A program made the position numbers and the translations under genes. From Ligula intestinalis (taxonomy: Eukaryota; Platyhelminthes; Cestoda; Diphyllobothriidea; Diphyllobothriidae), in NCBI GenBank assembly GCA_036362985.1, contig JAYGXS010000004.1, forward strand, positions 70,932,365 through 70,996,364: 64,000 nucleotides of DNA, written 5' to 3'. Of the stretch, positions 57,090 to 64,000 are shown piece after piece (within the stretch, counting starts at the first letter, position 1; each line of letters starts with the position of its first letter). The notes under the pieces were generated by a model. That model had not been told where the DNA came from, did not search any database, and saw only the letters and a program-made list of their open reading frames with translations.

Positions 57090-58212
57090 ACTTTCCTTAT
57101 AAACGTAAATGCTGCTGCGAACGGTAGTTATGCGTGTGTCTATATTATACTAAGGACTATAATAATAAGAAATGTTATGCTAGGTGACCCAGTAAGTAGA
57201 ACAATAATTTAACAGTATTATAAGTTTTACGAAGGCACTCTCCTCGATCAGATGCTGTTGGAAACGAAAAAAGGCAATTAACGCTTCACATTTGTTGTTA
57301 TTTTACAATAGGATGATATTAAGCATACAGTGATTAAAACACTACTTTTATGAGATAATTTCTGCAAAGAAATTGAACGTGCGACCACTGTGAGCGCATT
57401 TTTTATCCGAGCTTTTGGCTTCGTAGAAGAGGCCATGGTTAGAGATAGTGAGAGTGCAGCAAGCATTGACGTGTTTTGTAGTTAAGTTAGAAGAAAAAAG
57501 GAGGGTTGCATTCGTGATGGTTGATTCCAGGTCCTTGTCATAGCTTGCGTCTTTAGCAAGGAACTCGGCTGCGCGCAAGAAGTGCGTGCTATATCAGCAT
57601 GTCTGTTGGTGAAATTGGCGTCAGATATTCAGGCCTCCAGTAGTTCTCGTCGCATCTTATTACTGGCTCGCGCCATTGCCCGTGCACCCGTAACATTTAA
57701 TTCGTGGCCTTCTTCCAGAGTGTGGGCAGCAATCTGAGACTGTGTAGTCTTTCCGCACTGCCCGTTTGTGTTCCATTATTCGCGAGCTATGTTTTCGTCC
57801 GATCTGCCCTGTATAATGACGAGAACAGTCGCAGCATGTCTCTTGATAAACGACACCAGACTGCTCACATACATCGCGTCGGTCCTTTATTTGCATGATT
57901 CGGGAACGTATTATAGCTGTCGGACGATGAGCGATGCCCACACCGAACTCAATAGGTTGCCTTGCTTCTGACACAGTTTTTATATAAGGTAGCGGGTGCT
58001 AGAGTGTTAGTGGTTCTCCTCCGTTTGTTTACATTAGGCGCGTACGGAGACAGTGGCTGACAAAGCTGTCCTGGTAACCATTACATGCCAGTTGGTCCCG
58101 AAGATGGCGTTGTTCTCACACTCGTCCCTCAGGTTCACTGCAGTGTGTTTTTGTCTTGTGAATGAGCCCTTGGATACAGCCTCGTTTATACGCCATTGGA
58201 TGGTTGTTATAG
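57090..58212 (-). mobile_element. PLE copy E3/E5, downstream half (endonuclease and terminus)
   Basis: Minus: NNHPMAYKRGCIQGL at 58212 on, NGYQDSFVSHCLRT, GIY-YIG domain at 57857-57740 (GVVYQETCCDCSRHYTGQIG), EEGHELNV, then 3' UTR and a terminal unit at 57440-57360 (degenerate CTGAAGATGG-type core). The upstream half of the same copy is at 61727-62099. The two were separated by the RTE insertion. Confidence 0.75.
57660..57974 (-). pseudogene. PLE-E5 GIY-YIG endonuclease
   Basis: GVGIAHRPTAIIRSRIMQIK leads into GVVYQETCCDCSRHYTGQIG with CC..C cysteines, then RIMEHKRAVRK. The YIG block reads YTG. The open frame ends in shifted sequence; a second frame continues AAHTLEEGHELNVTGARAMA. Broken, but the fold signature is clear. 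Confidence 0.75.
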
Positions 58213-58689
58213 TAGTACCCCAAGACGGGTTACCCGTTAGCCAAGCTGCAGGCTACCTGGCGCGTCCACGGGTGGCGGATAGTGGCGCGGCCTTCAGTGA
58301 AGATTAGCTGCGAAATAAGCAGGCTCCCGGGTCTGGCGAATAAGCAGTCGCGGACGCAACAGCGACAGTGTTACCAGGGCGCGGTGAGCTGAGGTCTGGG
58401 ACACCGACTGCCTTATAAAATGCCGCGAGGCCCAATGATGACACTGTGACATGGCGAGCGTGAACCGCCATTAAATAGGTTTGCTTGCCACCAACACCAC
58501 TGCCTTGTGGTTAGGTTCTTGAGCCAAAGTGCTAGAGGAGACAACCTCGAACAAAGAATCCCAGCGGCCGTTGGGGACCCGCCTGTATTCAAAATTCCCA
58601 AGAAACCTCATGAACATGTCAACTTACGATTTTACGACCCATGCTACGGCGTCCGCGGGAACCGCCGCGCTCCGCAACCCTTGTCCGGT

Positions 58690-59626
58690 GGTGTGGGCGA
58701 ATAATGTGCAAGCTGGACTGCTGAACAAAAAATGGACTCTTGGTATTGGATGCTGGAATGTGCGAACATTTCTGGAACCTGGTACTCAAAGTCTGAGAGC
58801 GCACAGTCTCCATGAACATCACGTTGATGTTTGTTGCTTGTCAGAGGTCCGACTCCCCGACTCAGGCGCCCGAGAAATCAAAATCCCGGGGGTCGATTCT
58901 CATTTCACCTTGTATCACAGCGGTCTGGGTGACTCATCTGGTAGACACGCTGTGGCTATTGCCCTCTCAGAAAAGCCAACCGTGAACTTCTGGCATGGGA
59001 ACCAGTCAACGACCGAATGGCCTATGTTCGACTAAAAGGCCATTTTACGAACATCTCGGTCGTATCTGTATGTACCTACGTCGGCGGCTGAACAGCAAGA
59101 GAAAGATAATTTCTACTCGCAGCTGCAGGAGCTAGCCGAACGACTCCCCCTCCGAGATCTGCTAATTGTTGCCGGGGACTGGAATGGCCGGACTGGGCCC
59201 GGTGACCCGACAAACAGCCACCTTCTTGGTCGTTTTGGGCTTGGCTCTCGAACGGACAATGGTGAGAGGATGCTGCAGTTTGCCGAACAGAACCGACTGT
59301 TTGTTACCAACACATGCTTTCAGCATCGTCACAAACATCTACTGACTTAGTATTCAAACGATGGCCGTACCGCCAGTCAGATCGATTACATTCTAGTTGG
59401 TTCACGGTTTCGCAGCTGGGTCTACGATAGCAGATCGATGCGAGGTGCCGAAACTGGTAACGTCCACGGGTCTGACCATGTTCGCGTTCGCACGCGCCTG
59501 AAGGTTCACCTCTCAGCTGTGCCTAAACTGTCACGTGCGAGACACCTTGATGTCGCAAAGCTCCGGCAAACCAACTACCGAGGCTCTAAACACAGAAATC
59601 TAGTCCCGTCTTATGACCCAGGTTGA
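58690..59626 (+). pseudogene. RTE endonuclease domain
   Basis: TLGIGCWNVRTFLEPGTQSL (start), VDVCCLSEVRLPDSGAREIK (catalytic E), then frameshift at about 59020; LLIVAGDWNGRTGPGDP (D.N), RLFVTNTCFQHRHKHL, QIDYILVGSRFRSWVYDSRS and GSDHVRVRTRLKV (SDH). This is the craniofacial-development-protein-2-like APE fold of RTE elements. Two or three frame changes. Confidence 0.8.
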
Positions 59627-59949
59627 CAACAAGGGCAGTAGCAAGTGGCCATCACTGAAAAAATCAATCTATGGGGCAGCTGAGAAGATTCTCGCATTCA
59701 CTCAGCGGCGCCGCAGTGACTGGATCAGCGGAGGAACCCTGCAGCTATCGGCCGAGACGACTTGAGCCAGGTCCCGCAACGATGCCTCCTTCCGCCAACT
59801 TCGAAAGCTGACAGCATATTCGGCTAGAGATGACCGGCAGAAGTACCGGTCCAAAACGGTGACTTCTATGAAGCAGGCTTCCAATGTTGGTGACACCCGA
59901 AAATTGTACCAAATCATACGCCAGGTTAGTGGAAAGCCCCCGACACTAA

Positions 59950-61683
59950 TTGATTCTGTTCGCGATGGGAATGGAGGATTTATTGCCGACAACTCGGCCA
60001 AGGTTGATGGCTGGGCGGGAACACTTCGAGCACCTACTCAACTTTGACGAACAACCCATCACACCCTCCCTCTCCTCCACAGCGGAGTTTCAATCCTTTC
60101 CTGCCTACGCAGTGTCGTGTGACCTCCCTTCTGAAGACGAAGTTACCGATGCAGTGCAGAGGCTACGCAACAACAAGGCGTGCGGAGAGGATGGCATTCC
60201 TGCAGAAATCTACAAGTCCTGTGTCGACACCTTGGCTCCTAGGCTCCATGAGGTGATTGTGCAGGCGTGGCGAGAAGAGACCGTTCCCGATGACTGGGTT
60301 TCAGGTATCCTTGTATATGTCCACAAGAAGAGAGATAAGACAAGATGCGAGAACTACTGTGACATAAATCTTATCGATGTTGCTGCAAAGATCTTCGCTG
60401 TTGTTCTTCTCAGGCGCTTCCAGTCTGTACATGACTCCAGGACACGAACCAACCAAGCCGGATTCCGAGCTGGGCGTGGATGTGCGGATCAAATATTCAC
60501 ACTGAGGCGCACTCTAGAATTCCGCCATAGCTACCAGCAACCGACGGCCGTTTGCTTCGTCGACTTTGCCGCCGCATTCGATTCCATCCATCGTGAGTCC
60601 CTGTGGCGGATAATGGAACTGGATGGAGTGCCGACCAAACTCATTGCGATGATTAAGGCCTCCTATCGGTCTACCACCGCACGAGTCCTGGTCCACAACA
60701 ATCTCTCTCAGTCGTTCGATATCCGGTCTGGTGTCCGACAGGGCTGCGTCCTTTCGCCCATTCTGTTTAACTACGTCATTGACTGGATTCTCGGCAAAGC
60801 CCTACATGAAGAGGATGGTGTTGAACTTGCACCCGGACGCCGACTAACTGATCTTGACTACGCCGATGATATTGCGCTGTTGGCCTCAAACTTTGATGGC
60901 CTACCGTCAGTAGTGTCGCGGTTAAATGAGATCGCTATGTCGGTAGGTATGTCCATAAATTCCGGAAAGACAAAGTTGTTCTCAAGCTGCATCCCTGACC
61001 AGGAAAAGGCACCCCTGGGGATTAATGGCCATCAACTTGAAGAAGTAGACAGCTTTAAATACCTCGGGACGAGGCTGCTATCGAATGGGCAGAGCAAGGA
61101 CGACATTATCTCCCGTATTGATGCTGCTCGCTGGGTTTTCTCAATCCTTCGAAAGCGCCTATGGATCCGACGTGACATCTCCATCGCCACGAAGATTCGT
61201 GTATACCGTGCATCCAGCCGGTCAGTCCTGTTCTTTGGCTGTGAATGCTGGGCTGTGCGCGCTGAAGATGAGCGAAGACTGGAATTCTTTGACCACCAGT
61301 GCCTGAGGATGATCCTGCGAGTTAAGTATAGCGACTTCATCTCAAATGAGACAGTCCGCATCCGCTGCGATCGTATCACGAGGATATCTTAGGCCATTCA
61401 AGAAAGGCGACTGAGGTGGTTTGGACACGTTCTCCGTCGTCCGCCCCACGAGCTTACCTATGCTGCCCTCGACCCAGCACTGCAGCGCACCTGGAAACGT
61501 CGAAGAGGAGGGCAACTAAAGACTTGGCTAGACACCGTCCGTCAAGACATGGAAGCAGTTCTCGGACCTTCTATCTTCGGCCTCCCTCGCTGGAGAAGGG
61601 ACTGGGTGGAGCTTTCGAGATCCGCTGCCGCCAATTACCACGCATGGAGAGGTACCGTTCGTGACATCATTGAGGCCGGCTAG
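59950..61683 (+). pseudogene. RTE reverse transcriptase, single in-frame stop
   Basis: Open from 59950 to a TAG at 61390, and the same frame continues 97 codons to a TAG at 61681. Domains: NNKACGEDGIPAEIYKSC, VPDDWVSGILVYVHKKRDKT, motif A AVCFVDFAAAFDSIHRESLW, motif B SGVRQGCVLSPILFNYVIDW, motif C LTDLDYADDIALLA (YADD at 60859-60870), SINSGKTKLFSS, DSFKYLGTRLLSNG. After the stop: IQERRLRWFGHVLRRP and WKRRRGGQLKTWLDTV, the usual RTE C-terminus. All catalytic residues present; one nonsense change separates it from intact. Upstream frames (59640-60047) carry its linker with frameshifts. Confidence 0.85.
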
Positions 61684-61726
61684 ATCAAGCATGATCACAG
61701 CCGTAACAAGTAAAAGTAAGTAAGCG

Positions 61727-62099
61727 TGGTAGTTCAGCACTTTAGCCTTTCTAAACTATGGTGCTCAGTTCTCTGTTGGCTATGCGTGTGACGAGGACGT
61801 CTAGCAAAGGCAGCTGTTCGGCATTATCTTCTTTCCTTCTGAATTGGAGTTCGGGGAAGATGCCTTGAAGCAAGTTTGGAATGTGTGCTAGTCTGCTCCG
61901 TTCGATTATAAGGAACGTATCGTCCACCTATGCTCACGTATTTGCTCGTATGTTGTAACATTGAAGGTGAAAGCATTTCTTTGACAGAATACAAAAAATT
62001 GCACTAGGTGGTCAATTTTCCGAGGACTCTTCGATCCGTTGTATGTCTCTTCAAGTTGTTTGCATGGAAATTCGCGTGCCAGGTAGGGCTGCCTTTAAA
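61727..62099 (-). mobile_element. PLE copy E3/E5, upstream half
   Basis: Minus reading gives the same CYNIRA / VDDTFLI... joint as E2 and the block DNAEQLPLLDVLVTRIANRE, then breaks at the RTE 3' end. Continuation (NNHPMAYKRG) is found at 58212 on the far side of the RTE. The 5' end meets E4 head-to-head, separated by a small insertion. Confidence 0.75.
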
Positions 62100-62110
62100 C
62101 GCAGTGATTG

Positions 62111-62234
62111 CCAATACAAGCGAACATGCGTGTCCCAGGAAGCAATTGAGAAGAAGAAGACTCGATCGCTGGGACAATATGTTTATTCGGAGCATAAACA
62201 TATTGTTCCAGCGATCGAGTCTTCTTCTTCTTCG
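62111..62234. mobile_element. 124-bp palindromic PLE-terminus insertion
   Basis: Flanked by 11-bp direct duplications CGCAGTGATTG (62100-62110) and CGCAATGATTG (62235-62245). It contains 37-bp inverted arms 62150-62186 and 62194-62230 with one mismatch and a 7-base loop. Arms carry CGATCGCTGG.ACAATA and GAAGAAGAAG, as in the PLE terminal units at 48.1-48.6 kb. A 39-base cap (GTCCCAGGAAGCAATTGA) lies on the left, as in the nested insertion at 49121 (GTTCCAGGCAGCAATTCA). An unoccupied homologous site is at 56611-56621. Confidence 0.75.
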
Positions 62235-62245
62235 CGCAATGATTG

Positions 62246-63250
62246 CCTGAAGGGGACGGTTGAGCTTATAGATTTTAGGCAACTCCTATTCATACCTATC
62301 GTACCGGACCTGGCACGCGACGTTCCGTACAAACGATCTTAAGAGAAATAAGACGAACCGAACGGTCCTCTAAAAGTTGACTATCGAATGCAAATTTTTT
62401 TCTTCTGTCAGATAATTGTTCATCTTCAATGGTGAAACATACGAAAAGGCCAAAGTGATGCCCTAATATTCGGTCTAATCAAAGAACTGATCTTACAGGA
62501 GCTGGAAAAAGTTGCCTCCAATAAATTTGAACCTGCGTTCTGGTGCCGATACGTGGACGACAGGGTTATAATCGAGCGGAGCCGACTATCAGACTACCGA
62601 AACTGGCTTTACGACACCTTCCGGATATGAAATTAACAAAGGAAAAAGAGAGTGCCGAACAGCTGCCTTTCCTTGACATCCACATAACACAGAACCAATC
62701 GAGAATTTAGCACCACGGTGTACAGACGAATTAATATACCCCCGCCCACCTGCCATCACAGTCTTCGCTCGCGCGGCCCGTGACAACGTGAGACCAAAAA
62801 TTCAACTCCCAACGCCCAGTTTTTTTCTTACTGAACTACAAAATACGTAAGTTCTTGCTGTATTCTCGTTGTCTCTGAAGATGGCCTTTCGTACGAAGCC
62901 GCAAGCTGAGACAGCTAAACATGCGCTCACTATCGTCACGCGTTCATCTTTTTTGCAGAAATTATCTCAAAAGTAATGTTTTACTTACTGTATCCAGTAT
63001 TATTGTTTGCATTTATATCATCCTACCATTAAATACAAACAAATGTGCTGCGTCAATAGCCGCGTTTACGTGTCCCAAGAGCAGTTGATCGAGATTGGCG
63101 CCCTTATATAACTTCTAATACCGTAAATGTATTTTTTCTGCCTACTGGGTCCCTTAATATTACGTTTATTATTGTATTTCTAATTATAATATAGACACAA
63201 ACATAACTACCATTCGCATGATTATTTCCTTTTATAAGGAAAATGGTATC
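62246..63250 (+). mobile_element. PLE fragment E4 with terminal region
   Basis: Plus: YVDDRVIIERSRLSDYRNWL (62548 on) and AEQLPFLDIHITQNQ in broken frames, then a 3' UTR and terminal unit with CTGAAGA (62880-62886) and GCAAGCTGAG. 62950-63250 is the inverted counterpart of 57090-57365 (TATATCATCCTACCATT, CTACTGGGTCCCTTAAT), the PLE tail region. It corresponds, inverted, to E1 at roughly 75-80%. Confidence 0.65.
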
Positions 63251-63540
63251 ATAGCATTCGGTGTCTCGTAGAAAGTGAGTTCAGTGTCTCAGAGATGATC
63301 ATATAGTGATGCACCGTGCATATGCGGTGTATAGTTTGAAGTTTTGAAATACGGGCATGCCAAGATATTGAATTATAAAGATAAATTCTTCTTCGGGAAG
63401 ATTAGAACCTTATTGTGTAAATTTTCAAGGCAGGTTCCCCCACTCGTCTTCAGTCCTGAGAAAATGTGCAGCAAGCAATTAAAAATTTAAACGCCCAGCG
63501 AAATCAGTATTCATCCGACGTGCACGCTGATTGGCAGGAT
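63251..63540. other. PLE 3' UTR-like region
   Basis: Downstream (minus) of the endonuclease at 63543. On minus it contains ACTGAAGACGAGT (63459-63447) followed by CTTGAAAATTT (63434-63424), reminiscent of the hammerhead-like cores in other PLE ends, and CCCGAAGAAGAATTTATC (63401-63384). No gene. Confidence 0.4.
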
Positions 63541-63542
63541 TG

Positions 63543-63917
63543 TCAGTCTGTGCTAGTAGGCGTTACGTGCATTTCGTCGTTCTGCTGTGGTTGGTGGCGC
63601 GCACTAAATTTAACCTTGAGGTTATTATAGTTGGCGTCCAAATTGATATGCCTATTGATGCATGACGCGTCTGAGTGCATTGTGTCTAGGAAGTCACAGC
63701 CTTTTCTAGTTGGATGAGTGCCAACAATCCGTGTGTTCTCCCATGTGAATTTATGGCCGGTTTCCAGTGTATCCATGGCCACCTGCGATAAATGGTCTCG
63801 TTTTCTGACCGCTGATTGATGTTGGTGCATTCGGGTTAAGGCGCATTTACCAGTTTGGCCACAATAAAATATATCACAACTAAAACACGGGACCTTGTAG
63901 ACAATCCCTTTTCTCAC
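63543..63917 (-). pseudogene. PLE GIY-YIG endonuclease, right edge
   Basis: The open frame starts RKGIVYKVPCFSCDIFYCGQ: GIVY and YCG blocks with the Cys pair, then TGKCALTRMHQHQSAVRKRD, LETGHKFTWENTRIVG and RHINLDANYNNLKVKF, ending in a Gln/Asn-rich tail. This is a PLE endonuclease distinct from PLE-1 and PLE-4. Upstream in-frame codons (SPQFV) exist before the interrupting sequence at about 63925. Its RT would lie beyond the window. Confidence 0.8.
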
Positions 63918-63924
63918 GAATTGA

Positions 63925-64000
63925 GGCGAATGTTCGCGTCCCAGGAACGTGAATATTTTGAGAAGAAAAGGAAGTTTCGAACACTAGAATAATCATTTTA
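63925..64000. repeat. PLE terminal unit at window edge
   Basis: GTTCGCGTCCCAGGAACGTG, then GAGAAGAAAAGGAAG, resembles the cap plus GAAGAAG start of the insertions at 49121 and 62111. It interrupts the N-terminal side of the endonuclease above. The element continues outside the window. Confidence 0.5.

Larger units (their letters stand above)
58213..61726 (+). mobile_element. RTE-type LINE, almost full-length
   Basis: 5' leader (58213-58690), endonuclease (58730-59560), RT (59950-61683) and a short 3' end finishing AACAAGTAAAAGTAAGTAAG at about 61722. The 3' tail of short AAGT-like units is typical of RTE elements. It interrupts a PLE whose halves lie at 57090-58212 and 61727-62099. RT is nearly intact, so this is one of the youngest insertions here. 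Confidence 0.85.

Overview
This is a eukaryotic, retrotransposon-dominated window. No bacterial features (operons, ribosome binding sites, CRISPR) are present and no intact host gene was recognised. The best taxonomic guess, from the character of the elements only, is a parasitic flatworm, most likely a diphyllobothriid-type tapeworm (Spirometra / Dibothriocephalus / Schistocephalus group). The basis is the combination of many Penelope-like elements (PLEs) with GIY-YIG endonucleases, RTE-type LINEs with a craniofacial-development-protein-like endonuclease, CR1-like LINEs and Gypsy LTR remnants. This is inference, not a database result.

Layout. 1-6.08 kb is AT-rich with no recognisable gene. 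6.09-9.37 kb holds a minus-strand PLE, a head-to-head plus-strand PLE fragment and two tRNA-like pieces. 10.84-11.44 kb is an intronless DNAJC8 (J-domain spliceosome-associated protein) pseudogene abutting an interspersed repeat. 12.6-25.3 kb is a pile of two LINE families: family A on both strands and family B on minus, with A copies cutting B copies and a 100-N gap. 25.7-32.4 kb holds two further PLEs and a 105-bp-arm inverted repeat. 33.9-38.3 kb is a decayed Gypsy element with a 3' LTR. 38.3-41.7 kb is a nearly full-length family A LINE with a 10-N gap. 41.7-48.1 kb is mostly unrecognised DNA with a 460-bp direct repeat pair and a short internally deleted RTE derivative. 48.5-55.1 kb is a PLE whose GIY-YIG region is split by a 5.85-kb insertion flanked by an 11-bp target duplication; that insertion has inverted PLE termini and contains CR1 LINEs. 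55.9-63.3 kb is a mosaic of head-to-head PLE pairs split by an almost intact RTE LINE. The right edge carries one more PLE endonuclease.

The pieces do not form a pathway. They are layered insertions whose relative age can be read from who interrupts whom. The most informative signals are: hammerhead-ribozyme-like cores in the PLE termini; two inverted-terminus PLE insertions, each with an 11-bp target duplication, one having an unoccupied homologous site in the same window; an RTE-derived element made only of 5' leader plus 3' end; two tRNA-type A/B boxes antisense to a CR1 ORF1; and two LINE-A copies that lost the RT catalytic core by different deletions. Coordinates of decayed element ends are estimates from reading by eye.
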